From Arachnopeziza araneosa (lineage: Eukaryota > Ascomycota > Leotiomycetes > Helotiales > Arachnopezizaceae): a stretch of DNA of 64,000 nt. Below, one piece after another: positions 22,889 to 34,252 of the stretch (position 1 is the stretch's first letter; each line of letters opens with the position of its first letter). The position numbers and the translations under genes are program-made. The notes under the pieces are model-generated. The model ran no database searches and was not told where the DNA came from. It saw only the letters and a program-made list of their open reading frames with translations. The stretch lies in the NCBI GenBank assembly GCA_003988855.1, contig QYAI01000232.1:1-64000 (forward strand), written 5' to 3'.

Positions 22889-23875
22889 TATGTAACGACT
22901 GGCGCTAGGCATTCTCGGATTTATGACTAGGGTGCCGCAAAATTATGACTATCTATATATCCAGAATATTTTCTGCTTTCCACATGGCAAAGGGGGGTGA
23001 TTAAAAATTTCCTCCGCAATCAAAACAATATAGATGGGTCTTCTTCCACGCAACTAACTAATCTCCCACAATAGTTCCCAAATATCGATAATTGGTAAGT
23101 ATGTTGTGCTATTATTGGGAGCCCTTTACTGCGGAGAGCCAAAGTCGGATCGGCCAGTGCAGCAGGTTGGATGTGCATTACGAGAATTTCCATGGCATAG
23201 CAACGTTTCAATCATGGAAGCTAGATGCGATGAAACCAAAATACCTTTTAGGGAAGATCATATTGGCTTCAACGATAAATGGACTCTACCCAGGTTTATA
23301 TAGCTATGGTTAGGTGGCGTGTTGTTCTGTCATCAACTTCCTTACTATCCCATGCTCTTTCCCCGTCTCCACCTTGTACTTGCAGTCTTCTACATGATGG
23401 AAAGCAGAGGGAGGAAGGCTGGCTACTCCGGTCTGAGCCAAAGATGCCATTTTCAAAGTCACAGCGTTGCGTTATATTATTATTTATCAATGAGATGAAT
23501 TGTGCTGGACATGAATCATGACAACGCTGATTGGGCCAAGCACAGTTAATCTTAGGAACTGCTGTTTTATTCCAACCAAGGCCCTGAGCTGCTGCTTGAT
23601 CGATACTACCTATCTCTTCACTCAGCTCCACACCAGTGCATTTATCTACATGCCCTGTGGTGTGCGGAGAATTAAGCGAGGACTGGTGGTGGGATTCAAT
23701 TGGTGCTTCTGGAGCTTGGACTGTGTTGAAGTGAATACCTAAACAGGAGCTGACGGAAACCCACTCCTGCCCATCCTCACGCCACTTGTTCGTACATATA
23801 ATCTTCACTTTGTATCTATTTCTCACTTGTACCAAAATCCCTACCGTTCTATCTTCTCTCCCTCAAGGATTCACG
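22889..23875. other. Intergenic region, about 1 kb
   Basis: No supportable gene. Short frames occur on both strands, one of 179 codons on the minus strand with no recognisable motif. The 3' half likely carries the promoter of the monooxygenase gene. Confidence 0.45.
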
Positions 23876-25558
23876 ATGACACTCAGGATTTCAACACCAT
23901 CCTACCCAACAGAAAGCCTACGATTCCTTCAGCAGCTGGCAGTGCCACCTTCCAAAAATGAAACAATTGACACTACAGCACCTGCTACTGCAGAGAGCGT
24001 ATCACAATCAGCTGTGAGGCTGAATATTATAGTCGTTGGTGCCGGGTTAGGGGGACTTGCGGCAGCCATTGCTCTATCTCGCAGAGGCCACACTGTGACT
24101 GTGTTTGAACAGGCACCAGCACTTGGAGAGGTAAAAGCCAAGATAGACTGGGACATGACACATGTCACTAATCGTTATGATTAGGTAGGAGCCGGGATTC
24201 AACTACCGTCGAATTCGACAAGGCTTCTTCTGAGCTGGGGTTTAGGAGAGTTCTTTGACAACAAAGTGATCGAGCCAGAAGGAATGAGCTATCTCCGGTG
24301 GGAAGACGGCGCGAAGATTGGTTATACGAAACTTATACCAGACTTTGGAGAGAACTTTGGTGCGCCATATTACGTCGTGCACAGAGCACATTTCCACGAT
24401 GCCCTTTATAGATGCGCTCTAAAATTGGGAGTCACAGTAAAGGTAGGAAGTAAAGTTGAATCATACAAGATAGATGCTGGGGAAGTCCAACTAGAAAATG
24501 GGGTCTCATACATAGGAGACCTCATTGTGGCCGCAGATGGTAGGTTTAACAATTCCCGGAGACAATGCGCAGCTTCAGGATGTTCACTTAATGTTGTCAG
24601 GGGTAAACTCGAATGCTCGACGTGAACTTCTGCAAGAGCGAGACAAGAAGCCTAGCACAACAGGGTTTGCAGCTTATCGTGCTACTGTTGATGTTGAAAA
24701 GATCAAGAGAGATCCCGAACTCTCGTGGATATTGGAGAAACCATCCCTTAATATGTGGTTAGTTTCTGAAGAGCAGCAAATTCTAAAGTCTCATTTAACT
24801 AACTCACGAGAAGGATCGGAGAAGATAGGCACGTTATGACCTACATTATTGCAGGCGGGAAATCATTCAACATGGTATTATCGCATGTAGATCACTCGGA
24901 TCCATCGACGTGGAGAGCAGAGACTGCCATCCAGGACATGCAAAAATACTTTGAGGGGTGGGATCCACGGTTTGGGATACTTTCCGGGATGGAATTGAAC
25001 TATGCTGACGATGCCTCTGTTAGCCTTGTGAAAATCATACATATGATCGAAAAAACCCTCAAGTGGCCGTTATTGAGCGGAGCACCTCTTTCAAAGTGGG
25101 TGGCACCTTCCGGTCGAATGCTGATAATGGGTGATGCGGCGCATGCCATGGTACCATACATGTCACAAGGAGCAGCAATGGCCGTGGAAGATGGGGCCGC
25201 CCTCGCTGAAGCTCTCAACCTTATCGACAATCCATCCCAAGTACCTCTCGCTCTGGAAATCTTTGAGCAGGTACGCATGAAGCGAAGTTATCAAATGCAG
25301 GAAGCCAGTTTATTGAATGGCAAGCTTTTGCACTTCGCAGACGGGCCGGAACAAAGAGCACGAGATGAGGCCATGAAGCCCGAGGTGCAGGGAAAGCATT
25401 TTCTTCACAGCCCAAATCAATGGAGTGACCCTGTAACACAATGGTGGGCTTACGGCTATGATGCAGAGGCTGAAATATCCAAGGAGTGGAGAAGAAGAAA
25501 GACAGAAACTTCAGCTACTGCGGATGGTCACCAGAATGGAGTTCAGGTACCTGCCTAA
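23876..25558 (+). CDS. FAD-dependent monooxygenase (salicylate-hydroxylase-like)
   Basis: Four exons (23876-24130, 24185-24539, 24601-24757, 24814-25558) give 503 residues. Introns are 54, 61 and 56 nt and all junctions restore conserved motifs. GAGLGG at residues 55-60 within IIVVGAGLGG, followed by VTVFEQ, is the dinucleotide-binding fold for FAD. VGAGIQLPSNSTRLLLSWG and IVAADGVNS (the D-G motif) follow. GDAAHAMVPYMSQGAAMAVE from about 362 is the second FAD-binding motif. This is the class A flavoprotein hydroxylase layout, which uses NAD(P)H and O2 to hydroxylate aromatic or polyketide-like substrates. The first ATG in frame is 23876; the frame is open further upstream without ATG. It appears intact. 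No PKS or NRPS gene is nearby, so a catabolic role is as likely as biosynthesis. Confidence 0.9.
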
Positions 25559-26521
25559 GGTTAATGGCGTCTATTCAGGTAGAGTTTGAAGGCTATTTCA
25601 AATTTGCAACCTATTTTCAGTCAAAAGAGAACTTTGCCTCGCATGTTCAGATATGTGTTCTCGGATTGCTCGCTATGTTTGAGGACATCATGTGCAACTT
25701 TGTCACTCAACTCTCACCCATCCTTGATAGTAGGCTAGAACTTTATGTAATGTCGCGCATGAAGGCTAAAAAGATGGTTCTTCTTCTTCATCGGGGGAGT
25801 AACCGTACGCGGAAGCCTCTAGGTTGATCTTATCTGCCTATTTGGGAAAGCAATGCGAGGAGTCCCAGGGTCGACGCATCAAAACGAATCAGGGGATAAT
25901 TTTTCGAGAAACCTATCAATGAAAGAAATTCCAACTCACACTACAGAGGCGTGTACAAAGCACTAAGTTAAATCTGGACTTTTTTAGACGTCGAATGTCC
26001 ACGTACGTGAATATTCCATTCCTGATGTAACCCCACCGTCCCGAACCCACAATTTTCCAAAAGTTCAGAATGTCCTCCAGAGAGTTGGACCGCAGTTGAG
26101 TGTCTTCCAACCCCAGGGAATTATTTTAGTATCACGTAAGTTCCAAGAAATTGACTTCCTGATTCTATTTCCAAGTGAAATTGTCAGCATTTAGGTACAA
26201 TTCATCGTCCGGAGATATTCGGGGGATTGACTCAGCTGAAAACACTATTTATTACCTGTTCTCTTCCCGTATCTTGATTATCGCTTAATTCAACTCTGCT
26301 GCTATACTTCACAGAATTTCCTTACCTCGTCTGTGAATGTCAATTCGAGAGAGTGCCAGCGAAGAGTCCATGTCTCGGAATCCAGTGATTTAAATCTCAA
26401 TAATGACGCTCAATACCATAATACCCTCGATGTCGACAGGAATTTCCAATTTCAAGTTAGTTGGATTGATTATTCCATCGTTGATAGTGAGTACAACGCA
26501 CAACTAAACAATCTAAACTAA
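25559..26521. other. Intergenic region, about 1 kb
   Basis: No gene supported. Short frames at 25486-25827 and 26333-26521 have no motif. Probably the 3' flank of the monooxygenase and the lost 5' part of the P450 remnant. Confidence 0.4.
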
Positions 26522-27315
26522 TCCATTTGTCAAATAACCTATTTCATATACCAAATCTTATTTCATCCCTTGAGACACTTTCCAGGACCATTATGGGCCA
26601 AGGTTTCCCCTATTCCACTCATCATTCAGTGCCGCAAAGCTCGCGAGTCCGCGTGGGTTCTTGAGCAACATGAAAGACATGGTGCCAATGTCCGCATTGC
26701 TCCCAATCACATTTCAATGACAGATCCACGAGCTATCAATGAAATCTATGGACACCAGGCTGGATTTCTGAAGGGGCCGTTCTATGAAGATAAGATCCCT
26801 GGCCCCAACTTTGATGCATCATCACTGACTCTTCTCATCGTTTCAGCAGGTCGAACCCGTTTTGTTCAATACTCAGGACTCGAATATACATCAACGGAAG
26901 AGAAAATATTCATACCCGCCGGAAATCTAATCAGTGTTCCAACAGTTGCAATTCTTCATAACAGCCATATATTCGAGGTAATTGCACCTGAGTGTTCTGA
27001 TGATGTGTGCTAACGCGTGCGGAGAACCCCGAAAGACTGGATCCTCAACGATGGCTTAGATCAGACGCTGGGGATCTAATGAACTACTTCATACCCTTCT
27101 CAATAGGTGCGCGAGCCTGCGTAGGTAGAAAGTAAGCACCGATATTTATATGTCCTCGAACTTTTCTAACAGAACGCAGCTTTGCTTGGATGAAAATGCT
27201 GAAGACACTTGCGACCATCTTTCGCCTCTTCAGATTCGAGCGTGCCATTTCGGGTCCACCGTCTATGCCCAAGCCCTCGGACAAGGAAGGGCACTCATCT
27301 TCCGTTTCCACCTGA
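26522..27315 (+). pseudogene. Cytochrome P450 with a large internal deletion
   Basis: The left part reads like a P450 N-terminus: LFHPLRHFPGPLWAKVSP, ESAWVLEQHERHG, VRIAPNHISMTDPRAINEIY and GFLKGPFYEDK. It then jumps directly to the C-terminal region: GLEYTSTEEKIFIPAG, ISVPTVAILHN, NPERLDPQRWL, the haem-ligand loop FSIGARACVGR and FAWMKMLKTLATIFRLFRFE. Introns at 26978-27024 (47 nt, with GCTAAC branch site) and 27132-27179 (48 nt) still splice in frame. About 250 residues with the I-helix and ExxR motif are missing, and no start ATG is in frame. The product could not be a working P450. The missing middle is a deletion rather than scattered decay. Confidence 0.8.
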
Positions 27316-27394
27316 ACACCAATAGCCCAACCTAATCACTGTCAAGTCGGATCGTCAGCTGCTATCACGACCTCGAGGTGTCAACCGAGGCGCT

Positions 27395-28594
27395 ATGCGA
27401 AGCGCTATCTGGTCTACTATAGCTACGGTCTGGCCCAGTTGTATCACCGAGCCGGCAATCTTTGAACCAGGTGCTGTAATTTATCTCACCTCTAACGAAA
27501 CTGGAGAAGTCATCTGGTTAGCTTATGGGGAACCCCTCTTTACTCAATACCTTGATCTCCTTCGCAATATCCGGCCGAGCGACCTAGTAACCCAAGATCA
27601 CTCTCCTCGCATCGTCGACATCTCAGAGATTGTTCTGCTCGAGGCCATGGGCGGTAGAGGCTGCTACAAGTGAGTGCGAGTCCAGGTGGGCTCGGGGGAG
27701 CCGTCAATATTTGTCTTCAAGGGCATCGACTTCCAGACCTACCTGCAGCTTCATGATGACGACGATGAGTTTTCTCATACTATGGTGGAAACCTGGCGGC
27801 GGTCGAGCAAATTGATTGCGGACATGCCACCGCATCCCAATATCCAATCACCCCCAAGATCCTGGTCTCTGTTCGCAGCTCGGATGATGACTCGGTGCTT
27901 GTAGGTCACCTATCAACCTTCTTCGTTAGAGGTGATCTCAGCACCCTGATCGCAGCAGCAAACTCAACAGGAACGCAGATTTCCCAACAGCAGAAAGCCA
28001 AATGGTGCTATCAAATGTCTTTTGCAATCGCGCACACGCACCGAGTCATGCATACCTTCCGCATAGACATCAAACCCGGAAACTTCATCGTGGATGACGA
28101 AGAGAACCTGCTCCTTATGGATCTGGAGCAAGGCGGCGCACTAGCAACAACGCTCGCTCTAGAGGCGGACGAGACCTGGGATGTGAACGAGCAGGATACG
28201 AATGCGGGTTTACACCTAGTACACTGGCCCAGAACGCGGAAATATGCCCAAAGGTAGCGGGCAGGAGAGCTTTAATGCCTGGAACGCCTTTCCGGAACGG
28301 CAAGCAAGTTGCCCTAGAGCTCTGGAGCTAGCGGAGGTGTTTGCGTTAGGAAGGACTATATGGATGCTCCTGGGCCAGACCGCCGATGACTTTGATGAGG
28401 TTGAGCACCCTAACCATGTCCGAATCACTTGGGGCAACGAGAACAACGTCCCTCTTCATTGGATCAGAATGGTCGAGAAATGTATGGAGAAGGATCCGAA
28501 TGAACTTCCTTTAGTAGTAAATCTTGCAGAGTTCTGGGAGGTTGAAAAGTCATTTGTAGACAGTGGTCTACAGACAGCTTCTACCACAGGATGA
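27395..28594 (+). pseudogene. Frameshifted protein-kinase-like gene
   Basis: An ATG at 27395 opens a frame that reaches a TGA at 27671, in the middle of a continuous-looking segment (GGRGCYK, stop, VRVQVGSGEPSIFVFKG). It is followed by a first frameshift in a C-run near 27853, and then by VRSSDDDSVLVGHLSTFFVRG. The catalytic-loop-like HTFRIDIKPGNFIVDDEENL near 28050 matches the H-x-D-x-K-P-x-N kinase motif; MDLEQ stands where D-F-G is usual, so even the intact relative may be an atypical kinase. A second frameshift near 28220 precedes GPERGNMPKGSGQES and ALELAEVFALGRTIWMLL. The gene is dead. Its relatives are fungal protein-kinase-like proteins of unknown role. Confidence 0.7.
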
Positions 28595-29127
28595 TAGTCG
28601 CTTAGTTCATGGAGGTAAAAGGATTAGGATTGGAATAAAAGCTTTGGGAGTAAAGCTTACACAACTCTAAGAGGTTGAGAATGTATTTCTAGACAGAAAG
28701 GTCCTACCAAAGGTCATTCCGTGGATATAAAGGATCAGTACTGAAAAAAAAGTCTGCGGTGATAGACTCTGCAGAGTTCTGTTTCATTAAAAAGCTCCCT
28801 AACAAGCACTACCACTGTTATATACCATTCCCTCATTGCGGTGATAACATTCACAAGCCCCCACCACCCCTCGAAACCTCACCCTGCCGACTCAGCCTCC
28901 CAACCTCACTCACACCACCGCTCCCAGCACTCACGCCCGAAATGTTCCCCTAATTCCCTATCAAAGACTCTTCCAGCAGCAGTGGCTCCACTTAGAGATC
29001 TCTACTCATCTTCACGTAGAGAGCTTGGTCCCCGCTCGACGACATACAGCCTCGAGGCTGCGGCTGTCACATCGCCAACTTACCAGTCACTCTTTAAAGG
29101 GAGTTCCTTTCTCATCATCTGCCAGTA
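28595..29127. other. Intergenic region with a decayed partial repeat
   Basis: No gene. Sequence around 28670-28720 (GTTGAGAATGTATTTCTAGA and GTCCTACCAAAGG) resembles the end of the kinase-like frame at 28540-28592, and GCAGAGTTCTG occurs in both 28527-28540 and 28769-28780. This suggests an old local duplication. A C-rich CACC stretch follows at 28855-28930. Confidence 0.4.
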
Positions 29128-31000
29128 ATGCGTGTCTCTATGCATTTACGTCTCAAGACACAGTTCTGCGCTGTTCTCATACTGCTCATCTTGCTCCTCT
29201 TGCTCCTCATGACCGGCTACCAGCAGCTCGAAATGAGAGACGTTTCCGTGCTCTTTCCTCTTCAGCCTCAAAATCCGACAGAGTCCATCGTAATAGGTAG
29301 CCCTAGAACAAAGATTCAAACCACCATTAATGAAGTTCTTTATTTGGTGGATAAGCGGCCACTCGTAGGTGCAAGCATTCACATCGCGAGCCATGCAACC
29401 GACTCTCTCATCCCAGCAACAATTATCAATGTGGAGCGTTTATTGATTGATGGAGAGTGGCTTAAGTCGGAGTTGAGTCGAATGAATGCAGAAGATGATG
29501 TCTTCAGCCTAGGATTTGCCACTATTATCCTGTTCAATTGTAGCGCTGGAAAGGTTAAGATCACGCTTGACGGTGAATTGTATTTGAAATCCCTGAGGAC
29601 GTCATAGTTCGAGTCTATTCACTCCACAACAAAAGTTCCCTCGGGGCCTTATATCTAGCATCTGGGCCACATCTTCAAAGTGTGGAAGCTGTATCCTGAC
29701 CACAACGGCGCTTTCATACAACCAGTGATTCAGAACTCGAGCGAAGTTGATAGGTACGTGATCGAATTGGCCTGATACAGAATTTAGTATCTGACTCAGT
29801 ATTGTAGGTACCAAGTCTTCCAATCTGGCTTGATACCAGTTCCCTCAAGACTCTATTACGACCCACCTACTCCAGAGAAACCACCGTCGGGCCTTCGCCT
29901 CGCCATTAAGGATATTTATGACCTTAGAGGCGTTCCTACTAATGCTCTTTCAACCCTCGTGCCGACGGTTATCAAGATACCTCGATAAGTAGCGTTGGAA
30001 GTGCTGCTGGGCTAGCATCCTATGACTAGATAGATTTGTCGCTCGGAACAGACAGTAAGCTAATCTCACTACATCAAATTCTTTTCTGCAGTTCCTAAGC
30101 AATTTTTCTAGCTTTCGGTAGTATTCTCTGGCCGGCGGCAGCACATGGGATTTTTGGCCTTCGACCAACACACAAGGTTTTGGATAATTCAGGCGTACTT
30201 GGCCTTTCTCAGTATATTGCCCTTGATTAATACGAAGATTTGAATTTCAAAATAACATCAATTAGACGCCTCGACACAGTCGGCCACTTTTCTAGAAGTG
30301 TGGACAATTTCTACAAATTGGAAGAGTCCTGGTTCAATGGCACCACGCAGCATAAATTTCAAGTTTGTTCCTCTTTTGGATCGCCCCTGATATTGCTAAT
30401 CATCTGCCTCAGCTCCCAAGAAGGATACTGTTTCTATCAAACCTTTGGAAACCGTACTAAACAAAATATCTCTCGTCTATTGTGGAGAAATTTGTTCAAG
30501 ATCTCGAAAAGGTTCTCGGCACTACACGCATCGACCAGGATATTGAAAGCGATTAGGCTTCTGCAGATCTGCCGCCATCTGACACACCATTGAAAGATTA
30601 TCTGGGCACTGTAGGTACTTGGACTAAAGAAAGACAGAAAGAGATGGTCATGCCGCTACAGACGCTCTCCACTATCTAGCTCTATGATTGCTACTATAAC
30701 AATGCCAAGTTTCGAGATGACTTTCAAGCTATTAATGGACATCGGCCGTACGTGAATCCCATGATTCGATTCAAGCGGTAAGGATATTTTCAGTGCTCTT
30801 CTCGTTGCAGTATAATAGAGCTAATCTTCAGGAAAGGAGCCTCGGCGCGCAGATCTTAAAGCAATCTTACGAAGAAGCTCTTGAGAGGAAGAAAGTCTTT
30901 AATGATTTCCTGAGTAGCAGTGTGTTTGGAACCGATACCATTATGCTCCTCCCCGTCGGTGCACCGTGGCCTTCGTATCGCGACACTTACCGCGGGTAAT
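29128..31000 (+). pseudogene. Amidase-family gene remnant
   Basis: The frame 29128-29607 starts with a signal-anchor-like stretch (Leu-rich, residues 14-30) and a short N-terminal domain. Coding then continues in other frames. ALYLASGPHLQS and KLYPDHNGAF are followed by VFQSGLIPVPSRLYYDPP and GLRLAIKDIYDLRGVPT, the start of the amidase-signature fold with its catalytic-Lys region (A-I-K-D). NPRADGYQ, a Ser/Gly loop (SVGSAAGLASYD then TAG, where the family has Trp), AAAHGIFGLRPTHKV and DTVGHFSRSVDNFY come next, and finally SYEEALERKKVFNDFL and APWPSYRDTYRG. Several frameshifts, stops and missing segments make it non-functional. The intact enzyme would hydrolyse amides with a Ser-Ser-Lys triad. 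Confidence 0.75.
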
Positions 31001-33793
31001 TTGACCTCCCTTTTCCATCACCATTACCGGCGGCTGTTGCTATCAGCTTGCTATCAGACGAGGAATTAATAGCTATGGTCAAGTACTCATAATTTACCGA
31101 ACGGCCTTTAAGAACGCTACGACATGCACTAATGGCAACGTCCCAGAGCCGCACTGTACCATCATAAGAAGCTGATGTCACTAGTAGGCCGTCAGGTGAG
31201 AAGACTACCGCTGTAACCTAGTTGGAATGGCCCTCGAGCACCTGTAGGGAAGCACTCCAGACTTCCTGTACCCTTGGTAGCTTTGTAATCCATTCAGGAG
31301 TGTGGCTGTCCATGAATATTTTCCGGATAATGCTATTTCCCGGTAAGAAGATAAGTGCCGCGTAGACCTGGAGAGGAGCGGTTTCGATTGTAGCTCGATT
31401 TAGAAGAAGAAACCGCTTGGCATCATACGGAAAGCTATGCAATTCTGTACTTTCATCTAGCTGAAAAAATATAAGCATGAAGATAGTAATAGGGAACCTG
31501 AGAACTACTTTTATAAAAGACTGTAGACTATTTATCATATGAATACTTTCGGACGTTTCCCCAATAAGGCTCAGGGCCTCTACCAAATAAAGGAAGTTCT
31601 CTCTTAGAAATGTATAGATTTGGGACCCATCGTGAATGTTTGCCTGGCTCTGCTCCATATGATGAACCCAGTAGCGACAGGCGTATTGGACCTCTAATGG
31701 CAGGCGTATGTCTATTACTTTGCTGTCAATCTTATCCTTGGAGGCTCCAGGGTGTCCAAGGTCGCATATATCACTCTTCAATATATCAGGCTTGGATATG
31801 AGCTTGAGACATTTTGTGGCTAGCTGCATGTGGTTCTGCCTCTCATCGACCCAGAATGGACTGGCTCCGCGCTTTTGAGGATCTAGGATAAAGTCGTGAA
31901 AGGATTTATGTAGAAGTCTAACAGGGATATTTTCATCTTCGGTGATATACAGGACAGAGTGAAGCGAGTAGAGCCTGCTGTTGATATCCTCTATGGCGAT
32001 ATCTAGCAGCTTAGAGAGCGATAAACTGGAGAGAGGGCTCACTAGGAGGACGATCGGGCCGACAACCTCTCTGAACTCTCTTGTAAGCTCCTCGTTCTCG
32101 TTCTCGTTCTCGTCCTCGTCCTCGTCCCCATATTCAACATCGAACAGCTGGCCTAATATGGGAAGATAGGTCTTGTCGAGTTTCGAAACTTTGGTAGTCA
32201 TTTCACTCTGGATTATGGTCTCTAGCCGCCTCCTCGGGTTTCCCCTCCCGTCTCCAATGAAACGACAAGCTGTAGCGGCGAAAATGAAGAGTGGGATCGC
32301 CATCTGGACTAATCGGAGAATCTTTGCATGGCCGGGCCAGTTCGCTCCCAACTGGCGCTCTTCTCTGATACTCTCAAGCTCGTGTCTGAAGAAGACAGAC
32401 AGGTCATGTTGGACGGTTGCCTCTCGGATCTCGTGGAGCATGAGCTCTCGGCGCGTGCCAGATAGCTGCCTAAACGCGCGGCGAATGGATTGCTCAGGCC
32501 TGCTAGTTATGAAGACCCTGACTGACAATGTCTTGATACCTTCGGTCTGTGAAAAGAGCTGTATAATGGCTCGTATATTGTGATCCTGATCGCATTCATC
32601 AAGAGCATCGATCACTATGACAAAACCGAAGCCTTTAGAAGGCACTGCTCGATCTGGGAGAGGGGCTGGAGGATCAGCTTCTCAAACTGGTCTTTCGGCG
32701 CTTTACTAGAGATCGTGGAATCGGCCTCGATTGCTTTCCTCATGCCGGACCTCATGCCTGGGATCTGGCGGGCGAGGTCCGCAGCGATGGTGGTGAAGAA
32801 CCGCGCAGCCCTCCCACGCTCATCTTCACTGTTCTTGAAAAAGAAGCTTGCACCCAGCTGGCCCTTCTTCGAAAGTGAGTGCGCAATGGTTCTCGCGATT
32901 GTGGACTTTCCAGTGCCGGCCATGCCATTCAGCCAGAACACGTGCTTGCCAATATCATTGTCTACCCAGTCCATGATGCTCTTCTGTATCTGGACTCTGG
33001 TGTTCTCAAGGTATATCGTACTCTGCTCCTCTCCATAGGAATCAAAGGATGCGCCGTTAGCAACCGGCAGTTTGGGCTCGCTGTTGACTTCTTTCTGAAG
33101 TCGTTCGAGTGCGCTCTACCGTCCTTCTCCGTAGATAAGCGGCATAAATATCTCAAATATGCCTATCAGAGAGTAGGCTGCATGTTCCTCTCGTGTTGTC
33201 ATGCGCCGTTCTGCCCATGACATGCGCTCATTGACACTAAAATGCGATAGAGGCTTACCGCGAAAAGCCTCGACATTCACCCCTGTTATCTCTGAAATGC
33301 GTCGATCCATGGAGTCCCTGTCAGCTAGCCGCTCACCCTCTTCGGAGAAAAACTCGACTGATGAAGGAGCTATGAGCTCTTGGAGTGTCCAGCCTCGAGT
33401 AAACCATCCACTTTGCCGAAAGGTCGACTCCCATCCCTTGGCCGTAGATGAGCTGGCCGCTGAGACGTCTGGCAGGTACACATAGCATTTGGCTGAATTT
33501 CGGTACCAGCGGAACATAGAGTTGATGGCCTCGGTGAGCTCTACATTATTCGATTTATCGATGCAACAGGTATCCACCCAGAAGTATTTCAGGCCATCGC
33601 GAGCGGCTTGATGGCCGCAAAATTGTATTTTCTGATAGCCTTTCTTGCCCTTCTCGCGTTCTTCAGCAAAGTCGCGAAAGCTAACCTCCTCATCTCCCCA
33701 ACTATGTGATAGTATCGCGTAGGGTGGGATATTCGTTATGAAATCCTGAGTTAGGGCGAATTGGCTGGGGCTTTTGATTTCTAGCAGACGCAT
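30987..33793 (-). pseudogene. HET-NACHT-WD40 (HET-D/E-like NLR) gene, broken and truncated
   Basis: Read leftwards from the ATG at 33793: an N-terminal HET domain (MRLLEIKS, PPYAILSHSWGDEEVSF, KYFWVDTCCIDKSNNVELTE, GWTLQELIAP, AAYSLIGIF, PLIYGEGR), a linker, a NACHT P-loop (FWLNGMAGTGKSTIARTI), a Walker B segment (FVIVIDALDECDQDHN), and WD40 repeats (GTVRLWDVAISACRSVLKG). This is the HNWD architecture of fungal incompatibility NLRs. Lesions: TAG at 33116-33118 just after GEGR (CAG expected), a frameshift near 32650 before Walker B, and TAG at 31218-31220 after EGHSN where WD40 repeats have Trp. The WD40 array is cut off near 31000 by amidase-like sequence on the other strand. The intact protein would oligomerise with NTP and trigger cell death on non-self recognition. 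Confidence 0.85.
32091..32126. repeat. Coding hexanucleotide repeat (CTCGTT/CTCGTC)
   Basis: Six 6-bp units inside the HET-NACHT-WD40 remnant. On the minus strand they encode an alternating Asp/Asn-Glu tract (DEDEDENENENE). Confidence 0.85.
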
Positions 33794-34252
33794 CTTGGAC
33801 TTGTCGATACCGAGGCGCTACAGGAGCGGAGAGGGGTGATTCGGCCTGACGGTAGGGTGTTGGCAGGGAGGTCGAGTTGCGAGAGGGTTCATTGTGTCCT
33901 ACTGATTCTGCTTTTGNGTGTGCAAGTAGGATGGAAACGATAGAGACAACTTGAAGAGTAATGAAGCTGTTCGTGATCCGTACAACACCATGTTGAGATG
34001 TAAGGCTGAGGATCAGTTGAGGTAGCTGAAGGTGGGGCATGATGCACAAGCATAGTCATTATGATTATAGATGAAGCAGCTATTTACTACAGTAAATCCG
34101 CAACATCAAGATAACTCCACGGGAGCATCACCGAGCATACCACAGGTGTGAACTACTACCTAGAAACCAGATAGGAAGACAATAACTTGCATTGTCTCTT
34201 TCCATTACCAACACACGCCAGCTGCGCTCAAACTAGATTATCGGTTCGATTA
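33794..34252. other. Intergenic region
   Basis: Upstream of the HET-NACHT-WD40 remnant and downstream of the sugar transporter. One ambiguous base at 33917. No gene seen. Confidence 0.45.

Noticed and set aside
23296..23835. 179-codon minus-strand frame
   Set aside because: No motif, biased composition, and it overlaps the promoter of the monooxygenase gene; likely a chance frame.
23876..27315. Secondary-metabolite gene cluster (monooxygenase plus P450)
   Set aside because: No PKS, NRPS, terpene synthase or DMAT gene in the window, and the P450 is internally deleted.
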